Shown: piece after piece, positions 28,609 through 38,465 of the stretch
Layout of the letters: each line of letters starts with the position of its first letter
Position numbering within the stretch: position 1 is the stretch's first letter
Notes under the pieces: model-generated
Told to the model about the DNA's origin: nothing
Database searches by the model: none
Seen by the model: only the letters and a program-made list of their open reading frames with translations
Program-made: the position numbers and the translations under genes
Assembly: GCF_000696225.1 (NCBI RefSeq)
Contig: NZ_BAWN01000021.1
Location: 62,001 to 126,000, forward strand
Direction: 5' to 3'
DNA: 64,000 bases
Source of the DNA: Serpentinimonas barnesii
GTDB lineage: Bacteria > Pseudomonadota > Gammaproteobacteria > Burkholderiales > Burkholderiaceae_C

Positions 28609-29235
28609 TCAACGCAAGCCAGCGATGAAATCGGCCACGGCCTCGATCTCGCGGTCGGTCATGTGGCGGGCGATGCGGTGCATTTCGGGGCTGTTGCCTC
28701 GGGCACCGGTGCGGAACTGCTTCATCTGGTCCACCGTGTAGCGCGCGTGCTGGCCCGCCAAGCGCGGATACAGGGCCGGCATGCCGCGCCCAGCGGGGCC
28801 GTGGCAGGCCATGCAGGAAGCGATGTTGCGATCGGCCAAGCCACCGCGCCAAATGCGCTCACCGGCGCGCACCAGTTCGGGGTCGCGGGCAAAGTTGGGG
28901 GCCGGAGTCTGGGCTGCCAGCCAGTGCGAGACATCGATCTTGTCTTGGTCGGTGAGCGCGGCCGAAAACCCCGTCATGATGGCGTTTTGGCGCTTGCCCG
29001 ACTTGTAGTCGCGCAACTGCTTGACGAGGTACTCGGGCAACTGACCCGCCAACGAGGGGTTCTCGGGCATGGTCGAGTTGCCCAGCGCGCCGTGGCAGGC
29101 CATGCACATCTGCATGTAAACCTGCTCCCCGCGCGCCTTGTTGGGAACCGTGTCGGTGCGGGTCGTTTGAGCGTGCACCAGCATAGAGGAAGAAGCCAGT
29201 GCAAGGGCAGCGATGAGCGTGGCGATGGGTTTCAT
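28609..29235 (-). CDS. Diheme cytochrome c (c4/c553 type)
   Basis: A 208-residue periplasmic diheme cytochrome. A signal peptide starts MKPIATLIAALALASS and ends near VHAQ. The two heme sites read CMACHGALG (about residue 44) and CMACHGPAG (about residue 139), each followed by a likely axial Met region (TMPENPSLAGQ, GMPALYPRLAGQ). The twofold domain repeat is typical of cytochrome c4, an electron donor to terminal oxidases. The ATG at 29235 is selected for the signal peptide. Downstream are resB and ccsB, which would mature it. Confidence 0.94.
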   Translation of the reverse strand: MKPIATLIAALALASSSMLVHAQTTRTDTVPNKARGEQVYMQMCMACHGALGNSTMPENPSLAGQLPEYLVKQLRDYKSGKRQNAIMTGFSAALTDQDKIDVSHWLAAQTPAPNFARDPELVRAGERIWRGGLADRNIASCMACHGPAGRGMPALYPRLAGQHARYTVDQMKQFRTGARGNSPEMHRIARHMTDREIEAVADFIAGLR

Positions 29236-29368
29236 GTCGAGTGCGAGGGACTGTGGAATCAACTGCGAAGCCAAAGCCACGCCCGCCGTGTGCGGGAGCG
29301 GCCCAAAGAACTTTGCTGATTCTACAATGCGGCCTTAAACTTGACCAAATAACCCCGGGGCCCACTCT

Positions 29369-30088
29369 TTGACCGAATCCACCGACCCCGCTCAGGCCGC
29401 CATGGCCTGGCTGCACACCGCCCGCTTCTTGACCGAAGCGCCGCAGCTGCAGCATTTGCCTGACCACGACCTGCCCGAAATCGCCTTCGTGGGCCGCTCC
29501 AACGCCGGCAAATCCACCTGCATCAACACCCTGACGCAGCAAAAACGCCTGGCCTTTGCCTCCAAAACCCCGGGGCGCACGCAGAGCATCAACCTGTTTG
29601 CGCTCGGCCGCCAGGGCCAGACCGACGCCATCTTGGCCGACCTGCCCGGCTACGGCTACGCGGCGGTGCCACAGCAAGCCAAGCGGCGCTGGCAAGAGGT
29701 GATGGCCAACTACCTAGTGAGCCGCCCCAACCTGCGCGGGGTGGTGCTGCTGTGCGACCCGCGCCTAGGGCTGACCGATCTCGATGACGCGCTGCTGGAG
29801 CTGATCCGGCCCCGGGTGCAACAGGGGCTGCACTTTTTGCTGCTGCTGACCAAGGCCGACAAGCTCAACCGCCAAGAGGCCCAGAAGGCGCTCTCAATTG
29901 CGCGCCTGAACAGCGCCGGCGGCACGGCGCTGCTGTTTTCGGCGCTCAAGCGCCAGGGCATAGAGGACGTGGCGCTGACCCTGCGCCGCTGGGCCTACCC
30001 CGAGGAGGCTGTACCGGAGGCCGCTGCACCGGAGGCCGCCGAGCCCGCCGAGCCGCCCCCCGCACCCTCCCCACGCGGCCCTTTGTAG
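29369..30088 (+). CDS. engB: Ribosome biogenesis GTPase EngB (YihA/YsxC)
   Basis: A 239-residue GTPase needed for assembly of the large ribosomal subunit. G motifs are GRSNAGKST (G1), KTPGRTQ (G2), DLPGYG (G3) and TKADK (G4), with SALKRQG as G5. The start is uncertain: TTG at 29369 or ATG at 29402 (MAWLHTARFL), and neither has a strong ribosome-binding site. The last 30 residues are a Glu/Ala/Pro-rich tail not usual in the family, encoded in the region that overlaps the convergent acyltransferase by 94 bases. Confidence 0.93.
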   Translation: MTESTDPAQAAMAWLHTARFLTEAPQLQHLPDHDLPEIAFVGRSNAGKSTCINTLTQQKRLAFASKTPGRTQSINLFALGRQGQTDAILADLPGYGYAAVPQQAKRRWQEVMANYLVSRPNLRGVVLLCDPRLGLTDLDDALLELIRPRVQQGLHFLLLLTKADKLNRQEAQKALSIARLNSAGGTALLFSALKRQGIEDVALTLRRWAYPEEAVPEAAAPEAAEPAEPPPAPSPRGPL

Positions 30089-30924
30089 CGCGCATAGCCC
30101 CACAGGTACTGGGCTGGGCAGTGCCCAATCACCGCCTGCATGGCTTGGTTGATCTGCGCTGCGGCGGCCAGCGGCTCGGGCGCCAGCGGCGCATCCACCA
30201 GATCCAGCCATGGGCGCACGCGCACCACGTAACCCCGGCCCCAACTGAGCCGTTCCGCCCAGATCAGCAGCACCTGGGTGCCCGGCACCTGCGCCAGCCG
30301 CGCCGCCAGCGTCATGGTGTAGGCGCTGCGGCCAAAAAAAGGCGCCCACACCCCCATGCCAGCGGGCGGCACCTGGTCGGGCAGCAGGCCCACCGCCTGC
30401 CCTTGTTTGAGCGCCTTGAGCAACAGACGCACGCCGCTCAGATCGGTGGGCGCCGTGCGCAGGCCGGGGCGCTGGCGCGCCGCTTGCAGCACCGGGTGCA
30501 GCGCGGCCACACGCGGAGGGCGGTAGAGCGCCGTCAGCGGCTGGGCCGGGGAGCCGTCGGCTAGCGCCTGCGAACCAAAACGCTGCGCATAGGCCTGCGC
30601 CGTGAGCTCGAAGCAGCCCAGGTGCGGGGTTAAAAACAACAGCCCGTGGCGCTGGCGCAACACCGCCTCGATGTGCTCGGCCCCGTCCCAGCGCAGCGGC
30701 ACCGGCGCGCCAAACCAGATGCGCGCCAGCTCGGCCATTTGCTGCCCGGCCGCGCCCACCGAGGCCCAGCGCGCCCTCGGCCCGAGTTGCGCCTGCGCCG
30801 TGTGCTCGCGCCAGCGCCGGCGGTAGGTGGCGCCCAGCAGCCAAATCAGCCAGCCCAGGCCCCAGCCCAGAGCATGCAGCAGCGGCAGCGGCAGCCGCCC
30901 CATGAGCTTAAAAAAGGTCAACAT
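29995..30924 (-). CDS. LpxL/HtrB-family lipid A acyltransferase-like protein
   Basis: A 309-residue member of the lysophospholipid/lipid A late acyltransferase family. The catalytic HX4E motif is in FLTPHLGCFELTAQ, and the phosphate-binding region is ALYRPPRVAAL. An N-terminal hydrophobic stretch LPLLHALGWGLGWLIWLLG anchors it to the inner membrane. I choose the ATG at 30924 (MLTFFKLMGRLP); frame remains open 14 codons upstream. The Gly/Ala/Ser tail after YARYKGPRGEG overlaps engB on the other strand by 94 bases. It is divergent from metK, a common position for such genes in Burkholderiales. Acyl donor and exact lipid target are not predictable. Confidence 0.9.
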   Translation of the reverse strand: MLTFFKLMGRLPLPLLHALGWGLGWLIWLLGATYRRRWREHTAQAQLGPRARWASVGAAGQQMAELARIWFGAPVPLRWDGAEHIEAVLRQRHGLLFLTPHLGCFELTAQAYAQRFGSQALADGSPAQPLTALYRPPRVAALHPVLQAARQRPGLRTAPTDLSGVRLLLKALKQGQAVGLLPDQVPPAGMGVWAPFFGRSAYTMTLAARLAQVPGTQVLLIWAERLSWGRGYVVRVRPWLDLVDAPLAPEPLAAAAQINQAMQAVIGHCPAQYLWGYARYKGPRGEGAGGGSAGSAASGAAASGTASSG

Positions 30925-30995
30925 CTTCAGATTACAATGCCGTTCCATCGCCGAGTTACTGAACAACTTGCGGGCGATTCATAAATCCTGCTAAA

Positions 30996-31064
30996 GCGTT
31001 CGCCGCAGCACTCCAAGCGCCGGGCGAAACGCCCTTAGCTCAACCCTTGGAGTGTAGGCAACAA
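30996..31064 (+). promoter_or_regulatory. Structured metK leader with Shine-Dalgarno-sequestering stem (candidate riboregulator)
   Basis: A 9-bp stem pairs CACTCCAAG (31009-31017) with CTTGGAGTG (31046-31054). The second strand contains the GGAG that would be the metK ribosome-binding site, 12 bases before the ATG. Inside lies a hairpin GGGCG-AAA-CGCCC (31022-31034). An alternative helix can form between GCGTTCGCC (30996-31004) and GGCGAAACGC (31023-31032, one bulge), which would disrupt the inner hairpin. Two mutually exclusive folds upstream of S-adenosylmethionine synthetase suggest a regulatory RNA. I do not recognise it as a known SAM or SAH riboswitch. Confidence 0.5.
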
Positions 31065-32246
31065 ATGTCAAACGACTTTCTCTTTACTTCCGAATCGGTC
31101 TCCGAAGGCCACCCCGACAAGGTCGCCGACCAAATCTCGGACGCCATCCTCGACGCCATTTTTGAGCAAGACTCGCGCTCACGCGTGGCCGCCGAGACGC
31201 TGTGCAACACCGGTCTGGTGGTGCTGGCCGGTGAGATCACCACCAACGCGCATGTGGATTACATCCAGGTGGCGCGCGACACCATCCGCCGCATCGGCTA
31301 CGACAACACCGAGTACGGCATCGACTACAAGGGCTGCGCCGTCATGGTCTGCTACGACAAGCAGAGCAACGACATCGCCCAGGGCGTGGATCACGCCAGC
31401 GACGACTACCTCAACACCGGCGCTGGCGACCAGGGCCTGATGTTTGGCTACGCCTGCGACGAAACGCCCGAGCTCATGCCGGCCCCGATCTACTACGCGC
31501 ACCGCATTGTCGAGCGCCAAGCGCAACTGCGCAAAGACGGCCGCCTGCCCTTTTTGCGCCCCGACGCCAAAAGCCAAGTCACCATGCGCTACGTCGATGG
31601 CCGCCCGCACAGCATCGACACCATCGTGCTCTCGAGCCAGCACGCGCCCGAGATGAGCGACGGCAAGCACATGCTGCCCGCCTTCGTCGAAGCCTGCGTA
31701 GAAGAGATCATCAAGCCGGTGCTGCCGCGCGAGTGGCTGCAAAACACGCGCTACCTGATCAACCCGACCGGGCGCTTCGTGATCGGCGGCCCGCAAGGTG
31801 ACTGCGGCCTGACCGGGCGCAAGATCATTGTGGACACCTACGGCGGCGCCTGCCCGCACGGCGGCGGCGCCTTCAGCGGCAAGGACCCAACCAAGGTCGA
31901 TCGCTCGGCCGCCTACGCCGCGCGCTACGTGGCCAAAAACATCGTCGCCGCCGGGCTGGCGCGCCAGTGCCAAATCCAAGTGGCCTACGCCATCGGGGTG
32001 GCGCGGCCCATGAACGTAACCGTCTATACCGAAGGCACCGGCGTGCTGCCGGACGACAAGCTGGCCCACATCATCGGCGAGGTGTTTGACCTGCGCCCGC
32101 GCGGCATCATCCAGATGCTGGACCTGCTGCGCCCCATCTACACCAAAACCGCCGCCTACGGCCACTTCGGCCGCGACGAGCCCGAGTTCACTTGGGAGCG
32201 CACCGACAAGGTGCAGGTGCTGCGCGAGCTGGCGGGTTTGAAGTAA
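31065..32246 (+). CDS. metK: S-adenosylmethionine synthetase
   Basis: A 393-residue enzyme making S-adenosylmethionine from methionine and ATP. Signatures include [35 protein letters not shown] (methionine and adenosine binding loop) and [19 protein letters not shown]. The length is standard. The ATG at 31065 gives the conserved [12 protein letters not shown] start. The 5' leader can fold so that the ribosome-binding site is paired. Confidence 0.98.
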   Translation: MSNDFLFTSESVSEGHPDKVADQISDAILDAIFEQDSRSRVAAETLCNTGLVVLAGEITTNAHVDYIQVARDTIRRIGYDNTEYGIDYKGCAVMVCYDKQSNDIAQGVDHASDDYLNTGAGDQGLMFGYACDETPELMPAPIYYAHRIVERQAQLRKDGRLPFLRPDAKSQVTMRYVDGRPHSIDTIVLSSQHAPEMSDGKHMLPAFVEACVEEIIKPVLPREWLQNTRYLINPTGRFVIGGPQGDCGLTGRKIIVDTYGGACPHGGGAFSGKDPTKVDRSAAYAARYVAKNIVAAGLARQCQIQVAYAIGVARPMNVTVYTEGTGVLPDDKLAHIIGEVFDLRPRGIIQMLDLLRPIYTKTAAYGHFGRDEPEFTWERTDKVQVLRELAGLK

Positions 32247-32264
32247 GCGCGCTGCCGCCGGCCC

Positions 32265-32834
32265 TCAGGCAAAGCCATCCGCCTGCGCCAGCAGCGGGGC
32301 GGCGGCGTCTTTGGCGGCCAGCAGGGGCTGCGCCACCCCGGCCTGGGCCAACGGCCAGACTATGCCCAGCGCCGGGTCGTTCCAGAGCAGGCAGCGCTCG
32401 TGCGCGGGGCTGTAGTAGTCGGTGGTTTTGTAGAGGAACTCGGCCGACTCGCTTAGGGTAAGAAAGCCGTGCGCAAAGCCGGGCGGCACCCAGAGTTGGC
32501 GGCAGTTGCTGGCCGACAGCTCCACCCCCTCCCAGCGCCCGAAGGTGGGCGAGCTGCGGCGCATATCGACCACCACGTCGAACACGGCACCGTGGCTGAC
32601 GCGCACCAGCTTGCCCTGGGCCTTGGGTGGCATTTGATAGTGCAGGCCGCGCAGCACGCCTTGGGCGGAGCGGCTGTGGTTGTCTTGCACAAACTGCAAG
32701 CCGGCGAGGCCGGTGGCGGCTTCGAAGTCGAGCTGGTTGAAGCTCTCGTAAAAAAAGCCGCGCGCGTCGCCAAATACCTTGGGGGTGAGCACGAGCACGC
32801 CGGGCAAGGCGGTGGGGGTGACGGTGTAAGGCAT
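32265..32834 (-). CDS. rfbC: dTDP-4-dehydrorhamnose 3,5-epimerase
   Basis: A 189-residue cupin-fold epimerase, third enzyme of dTDP-L-rhamnose synthesis. Family motifs are GVLVLTPKVFGDARGFFYESF, FVQDNHSRSAQGVLRGLHYQ (catalytic His), VFDVVVDMRRSSPTFGRWEG and VPPGFAHGFLTLSE, with the active-site Tyr in FLYKTTDYYSPAHE. It is the last gene of rfbBDAC, 66 bases after rfbA. The final 20 residues are an Ala-rich tail. Confidence 0.96.
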   Translation of the reverse strand: MPYTVTPTALPGVLVLTPKVFGDARGFFYESFNQLDFEAATGLAGLQFVQDNHSRSAQGVLRGLHYQMPPKAQGKLVRVSHGAVFDVVVDMRRSSPTFGRWEGVELSASNCRQLWVPPGFAHGFLTLSESAEFLYKTTDYYSPAHERCLLWNDPALGIVWPLAQAGVAQPLLAAKDAAAPLLAQADGFA

Positions 32835-32900
32835 GGGGCTTTTGCTGGCTGGCTTGGGGCTGGGGCGGGCTGCGGGCTGCTTGGCTTTGGGCGGGCGGTT

Positions 32901-33769
<869 letters not shown>

Positions 33770-33773
<4 letters not shown>

Positions 33774-34723
33774 GGGGTGGGTGTGGGTTGGGTTGGAAGC
33801 TCGGCCAGCATGCGCTCCACCCCGTGCTGCCACGGCGGCAGGCGCAGGCCAAAGGTGCTTTGCAGCAGGCTGCAAGCCAGGCGCGAGTTGTGTGGGCGCT
33901 GCGCCGGGCTGGGGAAGGCGCTGCTGGGCACGGCGGCTATGGCTTGCACGCGCCAGTCCAGCGCCGGCTGCATTTGGCGCGCGCGCTCGATCACGTGGCG
34001 GGCGTAGCCGTGCCAGGTGGTTTCGCCGGCGGCGGCGAGGTGGTAGGTGCCGGGCTCGGCGGCGCCGCGCAGCACCTGGGCCAGGGCGTGCGCGCTCACG
34101 TCGGCAATCAGCTCGGCGCCGGTGGGGGCACCGTACTGGTCATCGACCACGCTCAGGTGCTCGCGCTGCTGCGCCAGCCGCAGCATGGTCTTGGCAAAGT
34201 TGCCGCCGCGCGCGGCATAGACCCAACTGGTGCGAAAAATCAGATGCTGGCGCCCGGCCGCGACAATGGCCGCCTCCCCCGCCAGCTTGCTGTGGCCATA
34301 GGCGTTGAGCGGGCCAACTGGGTCGCCCTCGTGCCAGGGCCGGTGACCGCTGCCGTTGAACACGTAATCGGTGCTGTAGTGCAGCAGCCAGGCCCCGCTC
34401 TGGTGCGCCAGTTGCGCCAGCAGGCCCGGCGCGTCGGCGTTGATGCGCTGCGCCAGCGCGGGCTCGCTCTCGGCTTTGTCCACTGCGGTGTAGGCGGCGG
34501 CGTTGACGATCACCTGTGGGCGCAGTTGCTGCACCGTGCGCGCCAAGCCGGCTAGGTCGGCTAGGTCGCCGCACAGGGGCGGGGCGTGGGGGTTGCAGGG
34601 GTCGGGGCTGGGGTGGCGATCGAGCGCGATCAGCTCGCCCAGCGGGGCCAGGCTGCGTTGCAGCTCCCAACCCACTTGGCCGTTTTTGCCCAGCAGCAAA
34701 ATGCGCGGTGTGGTGTGGCTCAT
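33770..34723 (-). CDS. rfbD: dTDP-4-dehydrorhamnose reductase
   Basis: A 317-residue short-chain dehydrogenase reducing dTDP-4-keto-rhamnose to dTDP-L-rhamnose. The N-terminal motif [14 protein letters not shown] binds NAD(P)[29 protein letters not shown] and [13 protein letters not shown] contain the Ser/Tyr/Lys catalytic set. The ATG at 34723 fits the family start and overlaps rfbB by four bases. Confidence 0.96.
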
Positions 34724-35853
34724 GTGGACCCTTGTGCTTGCATGGCTGTGGCTGGCGTGGCTGCGGTGGCTGGCGTGGCACCGGCTGTGGCCCCATCCCC
34801 GTAGTGCTGGCTGAGCCACTCGCGGTAGCTGCCGCTTTGCACATGCGCCACCCAATCGGGGTGCGCCAGATACCACTGCACGGTTTTGCGGATGCCGCTC
34901 TCGAAGGTTTCGGCCGGCCGCCAGCCGAGTTCGCGCTCGATTTTGCTGGCGTCGATGGCGTAGCGGCGGTCGTGGCCGGGGCGGTCTTGCACGTGGGTGA
35001 TTTGCGCCTTGTAGCTGTGGCCGTCGGCACGCGGGCGCAGCTCGTCGAGCAGGGCGCACACGGTGTGCACGATGTCGAGGTTGGGTTTTTCGTTCCAGCC
35101 GCCCACGTTATAGACCTCGCCCACTTGCCCGGCTGCCAGCACGCGGCGGATGGCGCTGCAATGATCCTGCACATAGAGCCAGTCGCGGATTTGCTGCCCA
35201 TCGCCGTACACGGGCAGCGGCTTGCCGGCCAGTGCGTTGACGATCATCAGCGGGATCAGCTTTTCGGGGAAGTGGTAGGGGCCGTAGTTGTTGGAGCAGT
35301 TGGTGGTGAGCACCGGCAGGCCGTAGCTGTGGTGCCAGGCGCGCACCAGGTGGTCGCTGGCGGCTTTGCTGGCGCTGTAGGGGCTGTTGGGCTGGTAGGG
35401 GTGCTGCTCGGTGAAGGCGGGCGCGCCGGGCTTTAGGCTGCCATAGACTTCGTCGGTGCTGACGTGCAGGAAGCGAAATGCTGCCCGTTCGGAAGCGGGC
35501 AGCGCCGCCCAGTGGCCGCGCACGGCTTCGAGAAGTTCGTAGGTGCCCAGCACATTGGTCTGGATGAAGGCACCGGGGCCGTGCAGGGAGCGATCTACAT
35601 GGCTTTCGGCGGCGAAGTTGAGCACCGCGCGCGGCCGGTGCTCGGCCAGCAGGCGCTGCACCAAGGCCCGATCGGCTATGCTGCCGTGCACGAAGCGGTG
35701 CCGCGCATCGCCTTCCAGGCTGGCGAGGTTTTCTAGGTTGCCGGCGTAGGTGAGCAGATCGAGGTTGATGACCGGCTCATCTGTCTGGGCCAACCAGTCG
35801 AGCACGAAGTTGCTGCCGATGAAGCCGGCGCCGCCGGTGACGAGGATGGACAT
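34720..35853 (-). CDS. rfbB: dTDP-glucose 4,6-dehydratase
   Basis: A 377-residue extended short-chain dehydrogenase converting dTDP-glucose to the 4-keto-6-deoxy sugar. Motifs are [44 protein letters not shown] and [15 protein letters not shown] with the catalytic Tyr and Lys. The ATG at 35853 gives the conserved start. The last 22 residues after WLSQHYGDG form an Ala/Thr/Pro tail encoded by imperfect repeats of GGCTGGCGTGGCTG-like units, absent from typical RfbB. It is first of the rfbBDAC operon for rhamnose-containing O-antigen or exopolysaccharide. Confidence 0.96.
   Translation of the reverse strand: MSILVTGGAGFIGSNFVLDWLAQTDEPVINLDLLTYAGNLENLASLEGDARHRFVHGSIADRALVQRLLAEHRPRAVLNFAAESHVDRSLHGPGAFIQTNVLGTYELLEAVRGHWAALPASERAAFRFLHVSTDEVYGSLKPGAPAFTEQHPYQPNSPYSASKAASDHLVRAWHHSYGLPVLTTNCSNNYGPYHFPEKLIPLMIVNALAGKPLPVYGDGQQIRDWLYVQDHCSAIRRVLAAGQVGEVYNVGGWNEKPNLDIVHTVCALLDELRPRADGHSYKAQITHVQDRPGHDRRYAIDASKIERELGWRPAETFESGIRKTVQWYLAHPDWVAHVQSGSYREWLSQHYGDGATAGATPATAATPATAMQAQGST
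34742..34791. repeat. Imperfect short tandem repeat at the rfbB 3' end
   Basis: About 50 bases of imperfect units based on TGGCTGTGGC/TGGCGTGGC sit at the end of rfbB, encoding its Ala-Thr-Pro tail ([15 protein letters not shown]). The repeat is a candidate for strain-to-strain length variation. Confidence 0.6.
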
Positions 35854-36003
35854 GGTACTTTCAACGATAAGATGTAGCGGCAAATCATAGCGGCAAAGCC
35901 CCCCGCGCCAAGCGCTTCATGGCTTGGATTTGACGGCCCGATTTGGCCCGGCCACGGGGCTGCGACCTTGGCCCATGGAGCCCGGTTTTTTGTCCCCACC
36001 GCG

Positions 36004-36033
36004 TTGACAAAAAGCACGAACGGTCGTACTATT
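36004..36033 (+). promoter_or_regulatory. Promoter and TetR-type operator of the acyl-CoA-binding protein gene
   Basis: A perfect -35 TTGACA (36004-36009) and a -10 TACTAT (36027-36032) are separated by exactly 17 bases. The spacer carries the inverted repeat ACGA-N4-TCGT (36016-36027), within ACGAACGGTCGTACTATT, two differences from the sequence at the TetR promoter near 5.3 kb. Repressor binding here would occlude RNA polymerase. Confidence 0.75.
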
Positions 36034-36039
36034 AAGGGC

Positions 36040-36297
36040 ATGAACACCTCCCTGCAATCCGCCTTCGAAGCCGCCGTAGCCGCCAGCAAAGAGCTGACGC
36101 AACGGCCCGACAACGCCACTTTGCTCAAGCTCTACGCGCTCTACAAGCAGGGCAGCGAGGGCGACAACGGCACCGTCAAGCCCGGCTTTGCCGATCTGGT
36201 GGGCCGCGCCAAATGGGACGCTTGGGCAGCGCTCAAGGGCACCGACCCTGAAGAGGCCAAGCAGCGCTACATCGAGCTGATCGAGAGCTTGGAATAA
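36040..36297 (+). CDS. Acyl-CoA-binding protein
   Basis: An 85-residue four-helix acyl-CoA-binding protein that buffers long-chain acyl-CoA esters in the cytoplasm. Family blocks are LQSAFEAAVAASKEL, LLKLYALYKQGSEGD, the lysine in NGTVKPG and RAKWDAWAALKG with the acyl-CoA-binding Trp/Lys. The ATG at 36040 follows AAGGGC. It stands alone and is preceded by an operator matching the one at the beta-oxidation TetR gene, so it probably belongs to the same regulon. Confidence 0.95.
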   Translation: MNTSLQSAFEAAVAASKELTQRPDNATLLKLYALYKQGSEGDNGTVKPGFADLVGRAKWDAWAALKGTDPEEAKQRYIELIESLE

Positions 36298-36442
36298 ACC
36301 CCGCAGCCTAGGGCAGGCACCCAAGCCCTGCGCCGCCATGGCAAGCGCGACACTGCGGCACGAAGGCCGAGCAACACGGCGGCGGCACGGTGGGTTCGGA
36401 TTGGCTACCATAGGCCCATTGTGTAAAGCCCGAAGGCAGGCC

Positions 36443-37681
36443 ATGAGCAAACTCCACCCCTACATACTTGCCCGCGCAGCAGAACTGAGCGCCTTGCGCC
36501 GGGATCTGCACGCCCACCCCGAGCTGTGTTTTGCCGAGCACCGCAGCGCCGACGTGGTGGCCGACTGCCTGCAGCAGTGGGGCATCGCGGTGCACCGCGG
36601 TTTGGGGCGCACTGGCGTGGTGGGGGTGCTGCATGGGCGCGATGGCGGGGCTTGTGGCCGCGCCGTGGGCCTGCGCGCCGACCTCGACGCGCTGCCCATG
36701 ACCGAGCTCAACACCTTTGCCCACACCAGCGTGTACCCGGGCAAGATGCACGCCTGCGGGCACGACGGCCACACCGCCATGCTGCTGGCCGCGGCCCAGT
36801 GCCTGGCGGCCGAGCCCGACTTCGAGGGCACGGTGGTGTTCATCTTTCAGCCAGCCGAAGAAGGTGGCGGCGGCGCACGCGAGATGATCGCCGACGGACT
36901 GTTTGAGCGCTTCCCGGTGCAGGCGGTGTTTGGGCTGCACAACTGGCCCGGCTTGCCGGTGGGCACGCTGGCGCTGAGCCCGGGGCCGGTGATGGCCTCG
37001 TCCAACGAATTCAAGATCACCGTGCACGGCAAGGGTTGCCACGCCGCCATGCCGCACTTGGGCACCGACCCGGTGCTGCTGGCGTGCCAGTTGGTGCAGG
37101 GTTTTCAGAGCATCGTGGCACGCAACCTCAAACCGGTGCAGGCCGGGGTGATCAGCGTGACCATGATCAATGCCGGCGAGGCCACCAACGTGATCCCGGA
37201 CCACTGCGTGCTGCAGGGCACGGTGCGCACCTTCAGCCTCGAGGTGCTGGACCTGATCGAGCGCCGCATGCGCGAGCTCTGCACCCACACCGCAGCGGCT
37301 TTTGGCGCGCGCACCGATTTCGAGTTCCACCGCAACTACCCGCCCACCGTCAACAACCCAGACGAAGCGGCTTTTGCCCGCAGCGTGATGCAAGACCTGG
37401 TGGGCGCCGATCAGGTGCTGGACCAAGAGCCCACCATGGGCGCCGAAGATTTTGCCTACATGCTGCAAGCCAAACCCGGCGCCTATGCCTTCATAGGCAA
37501 CGGCGACGGCGCGCACCGGGGCCAACACGACGCCGGCGGCGGCCTTGCCGGCAGCCACGACGTGGGGCCCTGCACCCTGCACAACCCGCGCTACGACTTC
37601 AACGACGCGCTGATTCCGCTCGGCGGCAGCTATTGGGTGGAGTTGGCCAAACGCTGGCTGGCGCGCTCGGCCAGCCGGTGA
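36443..37681 (+). CDS. M20 family amidohydrolase (hippurate hydrolase-like)
   Basis: A 412-residue metallo-amidohydrolase of the M20D/IAP family. The start [30 protein letters not shown] is typical. The metal-binding blocks are [22 protein letters not shown] (HxxDxxH region), [16 protein letters not shown] and FGLHNWPG, with [10 protein letters not shown] near the C-terminus. Substrates in the family include N-acyl and N-aroyl amino acids and indole-amino acid conjugates; the exact one cannot be told. Its 3' end overlaps convergent coaX by 52 bases. Confidence 0.92.
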   Translation: MSKLHPYILARAAELSALRRDLHAHPELCFAEHRSADVVADCLQQWGIAVHRGLGRTGVVGVLHGRDGGACGRAVGLRADLDALPMTELNTFAHTSVYPGKMHACGHDGHTAMLLAAAQCLAAEPDFEGTVVFIFQPAEEGGGGAREMIADGLFERFPVQAVFGLHNWPGLPVGTLALSPGPVMASSNEFKITVHGKGCHAAMPHLGTDPVLLACQLVQGFQSIVARNLKPVQAGVISVTMINAGEATNVIPDHCVLQGTVRTFSLEVLDLIERRMRELCTHTAAAFGARTDFEFHRNYPPTVNNPDEAAFARSVMQDLVGADQVLDQEPTMGAEDFAYMLQAKPGAYAFIGNGDGAHRGQHDAGGGLAGSHDVGPCTLHNPRYDFNDALIPLGGSYWVELAKRWLARSASR

Positions 37682-38430
37682 TGCGCGATGGCCAATAGGC
37701 CATCAAAAATGAGCGTATCCACCAGCTCGAAGGGCACCGTCATGCTGGGGGCCATTTTCCAAGCCGCGCCACCGGTCATCAGGCAGACCGGCTCTTGGCC
37801 GCTGTGCTGGCGCAACTGATCGACCATGCGCTGCACCGCCCCGGCGATGGCAAAGGTGCCGCCGCTGGTGAGGGCGTCGCTGGTGTTGGTGGGAAAGGGC
37901 CGCACCACGCCGGTGGGCACGTGCAGACCGGCGGTGCCGGATTCGAGCGCGCGCAGCATGATGCCGTGCCCGGGCAAGATGCAGCCGCCCAAAAAATGCC
38001 CTTCGGCATCGATGGCCTCGACCGTGACCGCCGTGCCGACCATCACCACCACGCAGGGCTGCCGTTGCTGGCGCGCCAGCAGGCGCTGGCGAGCACCGAT
38101 CATGGCCACCCAGCGATCGGCCCCTAGGCGCGCCGGGTGGTCGTAGCCGTTGACCAAGCCGGCTTCGGCGGCGCTCGCCACCACCCACTCGGGGGCGGCG
38201 TCCCAGATTTCGAGTTGCGCCTCGACCCGGCGCTTGATGGCGTCGGAGGCCACCACGCTGCCCAGCACCATGCGCGGCGGGCGCAGGTTGATCCAATCGC
38301 CTTCGGTGAGCTTGTCGATGTTTTCCAGAAACTGCACCCCGTGCGCGACCATGCGCGCACCCATGGCAGGGCGCTCGTACAGCGCCCACTTTAGGCGGGT
38401 GTTTCCTACATCGAGTGCCAGCAAGCTCAT
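37630..38430 (-). CDS. coaX: Type III pantothenate kinase
   Basis: A 266-residue ASKHA-fold kinase for the first step of coenzyme A synthesis. Motifs are [15 protein letters not shown] (phosphate-1), [12 protein letters not shown] (pantothenate-binding), [14 protein letters not shown] (phosphate-2) and [17 protein letters not shown], followed by [10 protein letters not shown] and [12 protein letters not shown] use the ATG at 38430; one six bases upstream is also possible. It lies 35 bases after ugpQ on the same strand and may be the distal gene of the ugp transcript. Confidence 0.94.
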   Translation of the reverse strand: MSLLALDVGNTRLKWALYERPAMGARMVAHGVQFLENIDKLTEGDWINLRPPRMVLGSVVASDAIKRRVEAQLEIWDAAPEWVVASAAEAGLVNGYDHPARLGADRWVAMIGARQRLLARQQRQPCVVVMVGTAVTVEAIDAEGHFLGGCILPGHGIMLRALESGTAGLHVPTGVVRPFPTNTSDALTSGGTFAIAGAVQRMVDQLRQHSGQEPVCLMTGGAAWKMAPSMTVPFELVDTLIFDGLLAIAHHRLAERASQRLANSTQ

Positions 38431-38465
38431 GCGCATCGATGATACGCCAATGCGCTCACTGCCCC

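Noticed and set aside
31009-31054. Assignment of the metK leader to a known SAM or SAH riboswitch
   Set aside because: The stem-loop layout and loop sequences do not match the consensus features I can recall for SAM-I, SAM-II, SAM/SAH or SAH types, so I report it only as an unclassified structured leader.
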